Source of the DNA: Dyella_A sp049445995
GTDB taxonomy: Bacteria; Pseudomonadota; Gammaproteobacteria; Xanthomonadales; Rhodanobacteraceae
NCBI RefSeq assembly: GCF_049445995.1
Contig: NZ_JBMSDZ010000002.1
Span: 1 to 64,000 of the forward strand
Direction: 5' to 3'
Length of the DNA: 64,000 bases
Below, one piece after another: positions 52,388-62,419 of the stretch. The number at the start of each line of letters is the position of its first letter. Positions within the stretch are counted from its first letter, which is position 1. A model generated the notes under the pieces. The model saw nothing but the letters and a program-made list of their open reading frames with translations, did no database searches and was not told the origin of the DNA. A program made the translations under genes and the position numbers.

Positions 52388-54474
52388 GCGAACGCGAAAA
52401 GCCCGCTATTGATCAGGAGGGCGCGGCATCCCGCCTGTTCGAGTCCATCCACCGCAGCCTCCTGGCCGGCCTGCCGACCCAGGTCGGCCGCAAGGACGAG
52501 AAGGGCGTGTTCCGCAGCACGCGCGAGCGCAGGTTCCAGATCTTCCCCGGCTCGGCGCTGGCCAGGCTGCCGCCGAACTGGGTGTTCGCCGCGCAGATCC
52601 TCGATATCGGCGGCAAGGTGTGGGGCATGATGTGTGCCCGCGTCGAGCCGCAATGGATCGAGGAGCAGGCCGCGCAGCTGGTCAAGTCCAGCTGCCGCGA
52701 GCCGCACTGGTCGAAGAAGCGCGGCTGCGTGGTGGCCTACGAGCAGGTGAGCCTGTTCGGGCTGAACCTGGTGGAGCGGCGCGCGGTGACGTTCCAGCCG
52801 CAGGATCCCGCGCTGGCGCACCGGATCTTCCTGCGCGAGGCGCTGGTGCGCGGCGACATCGAGGCGAAGGTGGATTTCCTGCGCGCCAACCAGCGCGTGC
52901 TGGAAGACGCCCGCGGCATCGAGGCGAAGCAGCGGCGCGAGGGCCTGATCCGCCACGAGGACGAACTGGTCGCCTTCTTCGAGGGCAAGCTGCCCGGGGA
53001 CATCGCCAGCAGCCGCGCGCTGGAGGCGTGGTACCGCAAGGCGCGTCCGGCCGAGCAGGCGGCGCTGCGCTGGTCGATCGACGACGTGATGGTGGGTGGC
53101 GCGGGACTCGATCCCAAGGCGTTCCCGGCCAGCCTGGAGATGGGCACGCAGCGCTACCGGCTGGAATACCGCTTCGTGCCCGGCGACGACGCCGACGGTG
53201 TCACCCTGCACCTGCCGCTGGCCATGCTCAACGCGCTGCCCACCGCGCGCTGCGAGTGGCTGGTGCCCGGCCTGCTGGCCGAGAAGGTGGCCGAGCTGAT
53301 CCGCGGCCTGCCCAGGGCGCTGCGGCGCAACTTCGTGCCCGCGCCGGATTTCGCCCGCGCCTTCGTCGAGGCCGAGGCGCCGCGCGACGAGCCGCTGGCG
53401 AAGGCGTTGGCCGCCTTTCTCAAGCGCACGACGGGCGTCGAGGTCAGCGCCGCGGAATTTGCCGCGGTGGAACTGCCGCCGCATTTCTCCATGCGCTACC
53501 GCCTGCACGACGACAGCGGCCGCACGCTGGCCGCCTCGCGCGATCTGGCCGCGCTGCGCGCGCAGTGGGAAGGCCCGGCGCGCGAGGCGTTCTCGCGCAA
53601 GACCGACGTGGAGCTCACCCGCGAAGACGTGGCCAGTTGGGATTTCGAGGAGATTCCCGCGCAGCTGCGCTCGGCTGGCGGGCTGCTGGCGTTTCCCGCG
53701 CTGGTCGATCTGGGCGAGACGGTGGCGCTGCGCGTGTTCGAGCGTCGCGACGAGGCGGCGCAGGCGCATCGCGCCGGCGTGATCCGGCTGCTGCGCAACG
53801 CGCTGGCCGCCGACATGAAGCAGGCGCGCCGTCGCCTGCCGATCGCCCACGCGCTGTCGCTCAAGTACGCGCCGCTGGGCAGCATCGACAGCCTGCGCGA
53901 GGATCTGGTCGAGGGCGGCTTCGCCGACCTGCTCGATCGGCACGAACTGGACGTGCGCACCGCTGGCGCCTTCGAAGCGCTGCGCACGCAGGCGTCGCGC
54001 GAGCTGTTCGCCTGCGCAGTGGAGCGGCTGCAGCTGGCCGAGCCGATCATCGAGGCGCAGGCGGAGCTGAAGCCGTGGCTGCAGCCGCCGCTGATGGGCT
54101 TCGCCCGCGCCAGCTACGACGACCTGCACGAGCAGCTCGACGCCCTGCTCAGCGCCGGCTTCGCGCGCGAGCTGTCGACCGCGCGACTGGCGCATCTGCC
54201 GCGCTATCTCAAGGCCATGCGCCTGCGCGCCGAGCGGCTGCGGCAGGATCCGTCCAAAGACCAGCAGCGCATGCTGCAGGTGCTGCCGTACTGGCGCGCC
54301 TACCTCAACCATCGCGCGGAAGGCCGCGACGATCTGGACGAGCTGCGCTGGCTGATCGAGGAGTGGCGCGTGTCGCTGTTCGCGCAGGAGCTCAAGACCG
54401 CCGAGCCGGTGTCGGCGAAGCGGCTGGCGCGGGCGCTGGAGGCGCTGGAAAGCGGCTGAGCGGCGGTGGCCGAC

Positions 54475-54972
54475 TCAGTTGGCCGGACGCACGCGGGCAC
54501 GGGTGTTGTAGCCATCCACCCGCAGCCACCAGCCGCCGAACAGCGCCCGCGTCACCTGCACGCCGGGGCGCTCGATCGCATGCCCGGTGGTCAGCGTGCT
54601 GTCGTCGCTGACCTGCCAGCGCTGGCCGTTCTCCAGGGTCAGTACCGTGCCCTTGTGCCAGCCGACGAAGGAACCAGCGATGCGGCTGTCGACGGCGGCC
54701 TTGGGGTTGCTGCTGTGGCTGACCGCACTGGCGATGGGCATGGTCGAGGCGGGCACCGCGTCGACCATCGCGTCGGGATGGGTCGTCAGCCATCGCTCCA
54801 GCACGGCGAGCTGTGCCGCGCTGAGGTGGTCCAGGCCGGCATCGCGGAAGGTGGCCTCACCCATGCGCTGCCGCAGCGGGTCGACGTCGGCGTGTTGCGC
54901 CCCCGCAGGCACCGGCGCGATCAGCAGCAGGACACAGAACAGTGGCAGCGTGGGCAGCGGGAGCGGGCGCAT
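54475..54972 (-). CDS. Small secreted protein of unknown function
   Basis: A 165-residue exported protein with a clear signal peptide (MRPLPLPTLPLFCVLLLIAPV, cleaved after AGA). The segment RMGEATFRDAGLDHLSAAQL followed by AVLERWL is a short module I know from uncharacterised Lysobacterales secreted proteins; the rest is a beta-rich domain (GSFVGWHKGTVLTLENGQRW) that may be SH3-like. It converges on hrpA, with 15 bases between stops, and is divergent from relA, whose start lies 124 bases from its own. Confidence 0.65.
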   Translation of the reverse strand: MRPLPLPTLPLFCVLLLIAPVPAGAQHADVDPLRQRMGEATFRDAGLDHLSAAQLAVLERWLTTHPDAMVDAVPASTMPIASAVSHSSNPKAAVDSRIAGSFVGWHKGTVLTLENGQRWQVSDDSTLTTGHAIERPGVQVTRALFGGWWLRVDGYNTRARVRPAN

Positions 54973-55096
54973 GGCGTTCTACCGTGGTGATGTGGGGCCG
55001 GCGCACAGCGTACCGGAGCTGCACGGTGGACGGACAGGGTGGCCGCGGCATTGGCCGGGCTCGCATAGAATGACCGCTCGCTCCCACGGCACCGCG

Positions 55097-57232
55097 ATGA
55101 TCCCCATCACCCACGGCAACACGCCCACGCTCGCGCCCTGGCTGGCGCGCCGCGCCGAGCTGCCCGCCGAGCTGGTCGCCGCGCTCGATGCCTGCGCCGA
55201 GGCACCGGTGCTGCAGGGCGAATGCGCCGACGTGCTGGACTTGCTGGTGATGCTCGGCTGCGATGCGCAGACCCAGGCCGCCGCGCTGTGGTTTGCACTG
55301 GCGCAGGCGGCGCCGGCGGCCTACGAGGCGCAGGCGGGCGCGCTGGCGCCGGAGCTGCGCCGGCTGGTGGACGGCCAGCAGGCCGCCGAAAAGGTGTGGG
55401 CGCTGCACGCGCAGCGCGGCGGCGCGGCCAGTTCCGAAGGCTTGCGCCGGCTGCTGCTGGCGATCATCCGCGATCTGCGCGTGGTGTTCGTGCTGCTGGC
55501 GCGGCAGCTGGCGCGCATGCGCACGGCGCTGGCGCTGCCGGAACCGGCGCGCGCCGAGCTGGCGCGGCTGACCCGCGACATCCACGCCCCGCTGGCCAAC
55601 CGGCTCGGCATTTGGCAGCTGAAGTGGGAGCTGGAGGATCTGGCATTCCGCTGCCTGGAACCGGACACCTACCGCCGCATCGCCAAGCTGCTCGACGAAC
55701 GCCGCGAAGACCGCGAGCAGTTCATCCGCGAGTCGCTGGCCGAACTGGGCAGGGCGCTGACCGCCGTCGGCATCCGTGCCGAACTGGCCGGGCGGCCCAA
55801 GCACATCTATTCGATCTGGAAAAAGATGCAGCGCAAGGCGCTGGATTTTTCCGACCTGTACGACATCCGCGCCGTGCGCATCCTGGTCGACAGCGTGGCC
55901 GACTGCTACGCCGCGCTCGGCGTGGTGCACACGCTGTGGCCTTACCTGCCGGGCGAGTTCGACGACTACGTGGCGCGGCCCAAGACCAACGGCTACCGCT
56001 CGCTGCACACCGCGGTGATCGGCCCGCGCGGCAAGACGCTGGAAGTGCAGATCCGCACCCACGAGATGCATCGGGCCAACGAGCTGGGCGTGGCCGCGCA
56101 CTGGCGCTACAAGGAGGGCGGCAGCGCCGACGCGGAGTTCGAGTCGAAGATCGCCTGGATGCGCAAGCTGCTCGAACCGCGCGCCGACGGCGACGGCGAA
56201 CTGGCCGCCGAGCTGCAGACCGAACTGGTCGAGGACCGCGTCTACCTGCTGACGCCCAAGGGCGAGGTGTTCGACCTGCCACACGGCGCCACCGTGCTGG
56301 ATTTCGCCTACCACGTGCACACCGAGGTCGGGCATCGCTGCCGCGGGGCCAAGGTCAACGGCCGCATCGTGCCGCTGACGTACCAGCCGCGCAGCGGCGA
56401 CCGGGTGGAGATCCTCACCACCCGGGTCGGCGAGCCCAGCCGCGACTGGCTCTCCGCCCATCACGGCTACCTCAACACGGCGCGGGCGCGGGAGAAGGTG
56501 CGCGCGTGGTTCCGCCGCATCGCGCACGACGCCAACCTCGCCGCCGGCCGCGCCATGCTGGAGCGCGAACTCAAGCGCCTGGCGATGCCCAACGCCGATC
56601 TCGCCGGCCTGCCCGCGCAGTTCCACCTGAAGACGCACGACGAGCTGCTGATCGCGCTGGCGCTGGGCGAGGTGAACCCGGGACAGATTTCGCGCCTGCT
56701 GCAGGAGGCCGCGCAGCCCCCGACGCCGCCCGAGGCGACGCCCGCACTGCCGGCATCGCGCGCGCCGGCGATCGACCAGAGCGCGCTGCGCATCGAGGGC
56801 GTGGGCAACCTGCTCACCGTGCTGGCGCGCTGCTGCCAGCCGCTGCCGGGCGATCCGGTGCGCGGCTTCGTCACCCGCGGGCGCGGCGTGTCGGTGCATC
56901 GCGCCGACTGCGCCGCGCTGGCGCGACTGGCGCGGCGCGATCCCGAGCGGGTGATCGACGTCAGCTGGGGGCGCGCGGCGGCGCAGGCCTACCAGGTCGA
57001 CATCGAGCTGCACGGCTACGACCGCAAGGGCCTGCAGAAGGACGTCACCGCGGCGATCAGCAACGCGAACATCCCGATCATCGCCTCCTCCAGCCGCATG
57101 TTCGTGCGCACCGGCGAGGTGGAGATGCGCTTCACCCTGCGCGTGCGCGACTACGAGCAGCTCTCGCACCTGCTGGCCAGGCTGGGGGCGCTGCCCAACG
57201 TGGTCGATGCACGGCGCGTCGGTGGCCGCTGA
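55097..57232 (+). CDS. relA: GTP pyrophosphokinase RelA
   Basis: Ribosome-dependent (p)ppGpp synthetase of the stringent response, working with DksA. The 711-residue protein has an HD-like region without the HD hydrolase residues, the synthetase domain (RPKHIYSIWKKM near 235, EFDDYVARPKTNGYRSLHTA near 290, QIRTHEMH), TGS (about 380-445, DRVYLLTPKGEVFDLP), and a C-terminal ACT domain (about 635-711). The EFDD motif and absent hydrolase residues make it RelA rather than SpoT. ATG 55097 is preferred over ATG 55070. TAGAAT at 55066-55071 could be a -10 element, which would also favour the later start. Confidence 0.93.
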   Translation: MIPITHGNTPTLAPWLARRAELPAELVAALDACAEAPVLQGECADVLDLLVMLGCDAQTQAAALWFALAQAAPAAYEAQAGALAPELRRLVDGQQAAEKVWALHAQRGGAASSEGLRRLLLAIIRDLRVVFVLLARQLARMRTALALPEPARAELARLTRDIHAPLANRLGIWQLKWELEDLAFRCLEPDTYRRIAKLLDERREDREQFIRESLAELGRALTAVGIRAELAGRPKHIYSIWKKMQRKALDFSDLYDIRAVRILVDSVADCYAALGVVHTLWPYLPGEFDDYVARPKTNGYRSLHTAVIGPRGKTLEVQIRTHEMHRANELGVAAHWRYKEGGSADAEFESKIAWMRKLLEPRADGDGELAAELQTELVEDRVYLLTPKGEVFDLPHGATVLDFAYHVHTEVGHRCRGAKVNGRIVPLTYQPRSGDRVEILTTRVGEPSRDWLSAHHGYLNTARAREKVRAWFRRIAHDANLAAGRAMLERELKRLAMPNADLAGLPAQFHLKTHDELLIALALGEVNPGQISRLLQEAAQPPTPPEATPALPASRAPAIDQSALRIEGVGNLLTVLARCCQPLPGDPVRGFVTRGRGVSVHRADCAALARLARRDPERVIDVSWGRAAAQAYQVDIELHGYDRKGLQKDVTAAISNANIPIIASSSRMFVRTGEVEMRFTLRVRDYEQLSHLLARLGALPNVVDARRVGGR

Positions 57233-57323
57233 GCCGGCTGGCAGTTGAACGGCGCGGCGAACCGGGGCGGTGCGGCCGGGGTCCGATGCTAAGCTTCGGC
57301 GGTTTCATCCACAGCGGCAGATC

Positions 57324-59066
57324 ATGAGCGGACGCAACGACCCGCGCGGCCGGCAAGGGCGCACCGAGCCCACCCTGGGCAACCTCGACGATCTCGATCG
57401 CCCGGCCGCCCCGGTGCCGGCGCCCGCGGACGACCTGCCGCGCATCGCCATCGATCCGTCGCCACGGCGCGTGCCGCCGCCGTCCCGACCATCGTCGCCC
57501 GAACCATCGCCGCGGCGCGGCTGGCTGATTCCGCTGGCGCTGCTGCTGCTGGTCGGCCTGATCACGGTGCTCTGGCTCAACCAGGATTCGCTGCGCGGAC
57601 TGGTGCCGCGCACCAGCTTCAACGACGTGCTCGCGCGCGCCACCGCCGCGCTCGACGCCGGCCGTCTCGACGGCAGCGACGGCACCAGCGCGCGCGAATT
57701 GTTCCAGGCCGCGCGCGCGCTGGAGCCGGACAACGACCGCGCGCTGGCCGGCCTGCGCAGCGTGGGGCAGGCCGAACTCGCCCAGGCGCAGAAGCAGCTG
57801 GCCGCCGGCCAGCTCGACGCGGCCACGCGCTCGGCGGCGGCGGCGCGCGAACTGCTCGGCGGCGGCGACGAGGTCGACCGGCTCGATCGCCGCATCGCGC
57901 AGGCCCGTACCAACGGCGTGCACGCCGACGACCTGGTCGACCGCGCGCGCGCGGCGCTGGCCGCCGGCCGCCTCGATGGCAACGATGGCGCCGCCGCGCT
58001 GTTCGCCCGGGTGCTTGCCGTCGATCCCGGCAACGCGGTGGCCGCGCACGGGCTGGACCAGGTCGGCGGCGCGTATGCCGACCAGGCACGCAAGGCGCTC
58101 GATGCCGGCGACGCGGCCAACGCCGCCAGCGCGATCGACAAGCTCGCCTCGCTGCTGCCGCGCTACGGCGACCTGCCGTCGCTGCGCGCACAGCAGGCGC
58201 AGGTGCAGCGCGCGCACGACGACGCGGTGAACCAGGCGGTGAGCCAGGGCATGGACGCGCTGCGCGCCGGCCACATCACCGGCAGCGGCGACGACACCGC
58301 GCTGGCGCTGTTCCAGAAGGCGCTCGCGCTCGATCCGCAGAACCCCGACGCGCGCGCCGGCCTGGGCAAGGTGGTGCAGGCGCTCACCGTGCAGGCCAAC
58401 GCGCTGATCGACAGCGGCGACACGGACCAGGCCAGGGCGCTGCTGGACCAGGCCGACGCGCTGGCGCCCAAGTCGGCCGATCTCGCCGCCGCGCGCGCGC
58501 GCCTGCGCCAGGACGACCGGCCGGCCGCTTCGGCTTCGGCGAGCACGGCCGGCACCGCGGCCGGCGCGCCGGATGCCGCGACGCCGAAGCAGGACGCCAG
58601 CCTGCTGCCGGCGATGCTTTCGCCCGAGCAGCGTGCCAGGGTGGACGCGCTGGTGAGCCGGGCCAGGGATGCGGCGCAGCGCGGCGACATCATGCTGCCG
58701 CCCGGCGACAGCGCGTACGACCTGTACCGCAGCGCGCTGGCCATCGACGGCAACAACACCGCGGCGCGCGCCGGCCTGCAGAACCTGCCGACCGTGGTGG
58801 TGCGGCTGTTCAACCAGGCGCTGGACGACGGCCGCCTCGCCAGCGCCGGCGACATGCTCGACAACCTGGGCGATCTGGCACCCGGCGATCCCAGCCAGGA
58901 CCAGCTGCGCAATCGCCTCGCCACCGCGTGGCTCGATCGCGCCGAGCAGCAGCTCGATACCGGCGATCGCCCTGGCGCGGCGCAGTCGCTCGATCGCGTG
59001 CGCAAGCTGGCGCCGCAGCATCCGCGCCTGCCGGAGCTGACGGCACGGCTGAATGCGGAGCCGTGA
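57324..59066 (+). CDS. TPR-repeat membrane protein of unknown function
   Basis: A 580-residue protein with a Pro/Arg-rich cytoplasmic start, one membrane segment (about 67-87, GWLIPLALLLLVGLITVLWL), and a long periplasmic region of degenerate TPR-like helical repeats rich in Ala, Asp and Arg. Each unit has the pattern A-L-x-A-G-R-L-D-G-x-D-x-x-A with a variable-length helix pair, e.g. ATAALDAGRLDGSDGTSARE and ARAALAAGRLDGNDGAAALF. No catalytic motif is visible. It follows relA by 90 bases. The family is unknown to me; a scaffold role is a guess. Confidence 0.75.
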   Translation: MSGRNDPRGRQGRTEPTLGNLDDLDRPAAPVPAPADDLPRIAIDPSPRRVPPPSRPSSPEPSPRRGWLIPLALLLLVGLITVLWLNQDSLRGLVPRTSFNDVLARATAALDAGRLDGSDGTSARELFQAARALEPDNDRALAGLRSVGQAELAQAQKQLAAGQLDAATRSAAAARELLGGGDEVDRLDRRIAQARTNGVHADDLVDRARAALAAGRLDGNDGAAALFARVLAVDPGNAVAAHGLDQVGGAYADQARKALDAGDAANAASAIDKLASLLPRYGDLPSLRAQQAQVQRAHDDAVNQAVSQGMDALRAGHITGSGDDTALALFQKALALDPQNPDARAGLGKVVQALTVQANALIDSGDTDQARALLDQADALAPKSADLAAARARLRQDDRPAASASASTAGTAAGAPDAATPKQDASLLPAMLSPEQRARVDALVSRARDAAQRGDIMLPPGDSAYDLYRSALAIDGNNTAARAGLQNLPTVVVRLFNQALDDGRLASAGDMLDNLGDLAPGDPSQDQLRNRLATAWLDRAEQQLDTGDRPGAAQSLDRVRKLAPQHPRLPELTARLNAEP

Positions 59067-59070
59067 ACGC

Positions 59071-59112
59071 ATGACGATCCTGACATGACGGTCCTGACAT
59101 GACGATCCTGGT
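59071..59112 (+). repeat. 14-bp triplicated start-codon unit
   Basis: ATGACGATCCTGAC, ATGACGGTCCTGAC and ATGACGATCCTGGT follow one another. The first two ATGs open five-codon frames (MTILT, MTVLT), each ending at a TGA that overlaps the next ATG; the third is the start of the epimerase gene. Confidence 0.8.
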
Positions 59113-59953
59113 GCTGGGCGCCAGCAGCCAGATCGGCCGCTGCCTGCTTCCGCGCCTGCATGCGGCCGGCCACGACGTGCTCGCCGTCAGCCGGCAGGCG
59201 CACGAGGTGGGCGAGGCGGGCGAGCGCATGCGCTGGATCGTGGGCCGGCTGCCCGACGCGATGCCGGCGGAACTGCCCGCGCTTACCGGCATCGTGAGCT
59301 ATGGCCCGCTGCTGCCGTTCGCGCAGTGGCTCGACCGGGCGAGCTTTGCCGGCACGCCGCGCATCGTGGCGACCAGCTCGATGAGCGCGCAGACCAAGCG
59401 CGATTCCGAGGTGCCGGCCGAGCGCGCGATCGCGCAGACGCTGCGCGACGGCGAGGCGGCGCTGGCCGAGGCCTGCCACCGGCGCGGCCTGCGCTGGAAC
59501 GTGCTGCGGCCCACCCTCGTCTACGGCGCCGGGCTCGATCGCAGCCTGACGCCGATCGCGCGGCGCGCGGCGCGCCTGCGCGTGTTCCCGCTGCCGGCCG
59601 GACGCGGCCTGCGCCAGCCGGTGCATGCGGACGACGTCGCGCAGGCCAGCGTGGCCGCGTTGCGCCACGACGCACCGAGCGGCCACGTGTTGGCTATCGG
59701 CGGCGGCGAACGGCTGAGCGCCGCGGCGATGTTCGCCCGCGTGCGCGCCAGCCTGCCGGTGGCCACGCTGCCGTTGCCGATCCCGCGCGTGCTGCTGCCC
59801 CTGGGGCAACGGCTCGCGCCATCGTTGCGCGGTCCGCTGGCCCGGCTGGAGCAGGATCTGGTGGCCGACAACGCCGAGCTGATCGGACTGCTCGGCGTCG
59901 AGCCGCGGCCGTTCCATCCCGACGCGCGCTGCTGGGGCATGGCGGCGCGCTGA
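59099..59953 (+). CDS. NAD(P)-binding epimerase/reductase-like protein
   Basis: A 284-residue extended short-chain-dehydrogenase-like protein. The N-terminal ILVLGASSQIGRCLLPRLH carries a GxxxxxG nucleotide loop, with SSMSAQTKRDS near 98 in the usual catalytic-Ser region. The YxxxK motif is not clear, so it may be an atypical SDR or non-catalytic NmrA-like. WNVLRPTLVYGAGLD near 138 is typical of NAD-dependent epimerases. No pathway is suggested by neighbours. Start ATG 59099 is the third of three tandem ATG units. Confidence 0.75.
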   Translation: MTILVLGASSQIGRCLLPRLHAAGHDVLAVSRQAHEVGEAGERMRWIVGRLPDAMPAELPALTGIVSYGPLLPFAQWLDRASFAGTPRIVATSSMSAQTKRDSEVPAERAIAQTLRDGEAALAEACHRRGLRWNVLRPTLVYGAGLDRSLTPIARRAARLRVFPLPAGRGLRQPVHADDVAQASVAALRHDAPSGHVLAIGGGERLSAAAMFARVRASLPVATLPLPIPRVLLPLGQRLAPSLRGPLARLEQDLVADNAELIGLLGVEPRPFHPDARCWGMAAR

Positions 59954-60089
59954 TTGTCATCGCACGCGCCCGTCATCGCACGCGCCCGATGCTGCCCGCG
60001 TGGCGCCCCACAAACCCGGTGCGCATTCATATTCGCGCCGGGCGGCAGGACCTATCATCGTTTTTCGCCCTGATCCGGAACCCCACGCG

Positions 60090-62414
60090 TTGGCCTTACT
60101 GACCCGACTTCAATCGTTCGCCCGCACCGCGTGGCCGTGGGTGCGGGTGCCGTTCTGGATCGGCATGGGCCTGTTCTTCGGCTTCCTGCTGCCGTACACG
60201 CTGATCCTCAACAAGCGCGTGCAGGACCGCTTCAACGACCTGGTGTTCGCCGTGCCCACCCGCGTCTATGCGCGGCCGCTGAAACTGGCGCCGGGCGTGG
60301 CGATGACGCCCGCCGCGCTGGAGCTGGAGCTGACCTTCGCCGGCTACAGCAACGACGGCAAGGGTGAGGTGGCCGGCCGCTGGGCGAAGCAGGGCACGCG
60401 CTACACGATCGCCTCGCGCGGCTATGCCGGGCCGGACGGCGGCGAACTGCCCAAGCGCATCCGCGTGACGCTGGGGCGCGGACAGGTGGGCTCGCTGGTG
60501 GATGCCGACAGCGGCCAGCCGATCAAACTCGCCCATCTCGATCCCGCACGCATCGCCACGGTGTACGGCGCGCAGCAGGAAGAGCGGCGCATCGTGCGTC
60601 TCGCCGACGTGCCGCCGCTGCTGGTCAGCGGCCTGCAGGCGGTGGAGGATCGCGACTTCAAGCACCACATCGGTCTGGACTTCACCGCCATCGCGCGCGC
60701 GGCGTTCGCCAACCTGCGTGCCGGCCACACCGTGCAGGGCGGCTCCACGCTGACCCAGCAGCTGGTGCGCAACCTGTTCCTGGATCGCAACCAGAACTTC
60801 ACCCGCAAGTTCAACGAGGCGATCCTCTCGCTGCTGATCGAGGCGCACTATCCGAAGTCGCGCATCCTCGAGGCGTACATCAACGAGGTGTTTCTCGGCC
60901 AGCGGGGCAGCCAGGCGGTGCACGGCTTCGCGGCGGCGGCGGAGTTCTACTTCGGTCGCCGGCTGGAGGAGCTGCGGCCGCAGGAAATCGCCCTGCTGGT
61001 GGGCATGGTGAAGGGGCCGAGCTACTACGATCCGCGGCGCTATCCCCGGCATGCGCTGCAGCGGCGCAACCTGGTGCTGCAGCAGTTCCAGCAGACCGGC
61101 CTGCTCGACGCCGCGCAGGCCCGCGCGGCGCAGGCCGCGCCGCTGGGCATTGCCCGGAACGCGCAACTGCCGCACAACCGTTTTCCCGCCTTCATGGACC
61201 TGGTGCGCAGCCAGATCACCGCCGACTTCGACGACGACACGCTGCGCGCCGGCAACCTGTCGATCTTCACCACGCTCGATCCGGCCGCCCAGCTCTACGC
61301 CGAGCAGGCGGTGACCCGCACGATGAAGGCGCTGGGCAGGCGCGGCGATCCGCTGCAGGCCGCCGGCGTGGTCACCGATGCGCATACCGGCAGCGTGCTG
61401 GCGGTGATCGGCAGCAAGATCCCCGGCGACACCGGCTTCAACCGCGCGATGGACGCGCAGCGCCCGGTCGGTTCGACGATCAAGCCGTTCGTCTACCTGG
61501 TGGCGCTCACCGATCCCTCGCGCTGGAACCTCGGCACGCTGCTCGACGACGGCCCGATCAGCATGCGCCAGCCCGACGGCTCGATGTGGGAGCCGCACAA
61601 CGACGACAATCAGAGCCACGGCATGCTGCCGATGGTCGACGCGCTGGCGCACTCGTGGAACCTCGCCACCATCCATCTGGGGCTGGAAGTGGGCCTGCCG
61701 CGCATCAAGGCATTCCTCGAATCGTTCGGCTTCACCGACATCAACCCCAGCCCGTCGCTGCTGATCGGCGCGCAGGACATGGCGCCGCTGCAGCTGACCC
61801 AGCTGTACCAGTACCTGGCCTCCGACGGCCACGCGCTGCCGCTGCTGGCGGTGCGCGGCGTGCTCGACGGCAACGGCCGCACGATCAAGCGCTACGAGGT
61901 GCAGCAGGGGCCGGGCGAATACCAGAGCGCGGTGCGCCTCACTACCTGGGCAATGCAGCAGGTGGCGCTGTCCGGCACCGCGCACTCGATCGGCGACTCG
62001 GGCCTGGCCTGGCTCAACGCCGCCGGCAAGACCGGCACCAGCAACGACACGCGCGACAGCTGGTTTGCCGGCTTCACCGGTGACCGCCTGGCGGTGTTCT
62101 GGATCGGCCGCGACGACAACAGGCCCACCGGCCTGTTCGGCGCCACCGGCGCGCTGCGCGTGTGGCGCGATCTGTTCGCCAGGCTGCCCACGCGTCCGCT
62201 GTCGGCCGATCCCGGCCCCGGGCTGGAGCTGGCGTGGATGAATCCGTCCGACGGCAAGCGCACCGACCCGCAGTGCGAGGGGGCGCGCCAGTTTGCCGTG
62301 GTGGCCGGCAGCCTGCCGCCGGATACCGAGGGTTGCTTCTGGCAGCGCATCGGTGATTTCTTCGGCGGCGGCCACGACCATCCGCCGCCGCCCAATCCCG
62401 CTCCCGTGCCGTAG
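60090..62414 (+). CDS. mrcB: Penicillin-binding protein 1B (bifunctional class A)
   Basis: Polymerises and cross-links peptidoglycan in the periplasm, anchored by one N-terminal segment (about 18-40). The 774-residue protein has a UB2H-like region, GT51 with catalytic Glu in VEDRDFKHHIG (near 188) and QGGSTLTQQLVRN, and transpeptidase motifs SxxK in VGSTIKPF, SWN, and KTGTSND. I favour the TTG at 60090 as start: a TATCAT at 60053-60058 looks like the -10 element and would leave a GTG at 60000 outside the transcript. It is followed after five bases by the probable activator lipoprotein. Confidence 0.92.
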   Translation: MALLTRLQSFARTAWPWVRVPFWIGMGLFFGFLLPYTLILNKRVQDRFNDLVFAVPTRVYARPLKLAPGVAMTPAALELELTFAGYSNDGKGEVAGRWAKQGTRYTIASRGYAGPDGGELPKRIRVTLGRGQVGSLVDADSGQPIKLAHLDPARIATVYGAQQEERRIVRLADVPPLLVSGLQAVEDRDFKHHIGLDFTAIARAAFANLRAGHTVQGGSTLTQQLVRNLFLDRNQNFTRKFNEAILSLLIEAHYPKSRILEAYINEVFLGQRGSQAVHGFAAAAEFYFGRRLEELRPQEIALLVGMVKGPSYYDPRRYPRHALQRRNLVLQQFQQTGLLDAAQARAAQAAPLGIARNAQLPHNRFPAFMDLVRSQITADFDDDTLRAGNLSIFTTLDPAAQLYAEQAVTRTMKALGRRGDPLQAAGVVTDAHTGSVLAVIGSKIPGDTGFNRAMDAQRPVGSTIKPFVYLVALTDPSRWNLGTLLDDGPISMRQPDGSMWEPHNDDNQSHGMLPMVDALAHSWNLATIHLGLEVGLPRIKAFLESFGFTDINPSPSLLIGAQDMAPLQLTQLYQYLASDGHALPLLAVRGVLDGNGRTIKRYEVQQGPGEYQSAVRLTTWAMQQVALSGTAHSIGDSGLAWLNAAGKTGTSNDTRDSWFAGFTGDRLAVFWIGRDDNRPTGLFGATGALRVWRDLFARLPTRPLSADPGPGLELAWMNPSDGKRTDPQCEGARQFAVVAGSLPPDTEGCFWQRIGDFFGGGHDHPPPPNPAPVP

Positions 62415-62419
62415 ATCCC

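Larger units (their letters stand above)
50417..54459 (+). pseudogene. hrpA: ATP-dependent helicase HrpA, interrupted
   Basis: DEAH-box RNA helicase that rescues stalled, collided ribosomes. The first frame (50417 to about 52340) has Walker A GETGSGKTTQLP near residue 104, DEAH near 201, SATIDTARF, and the C-terminal ATPase motifs (ATNVAETSLTVPRIRYVVDTG, QRKGRCGRIGPG). The protein then breaks: after ELGWVLDGS the sequence continues in another frame (ASRLFESIHRSLLAGLPTQVG) to 54459, requiring one base more than present between 52340 and 52425. A family F fragment lies at the break and a family B palindrome was inserted in frame at 51227. Either a disrupted gene or, if the one-base loss is a read error, a full-length HrpA with two insertions. 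Left alone, the first frame would end at 52630 (738 residues). Confidence 0.8.
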
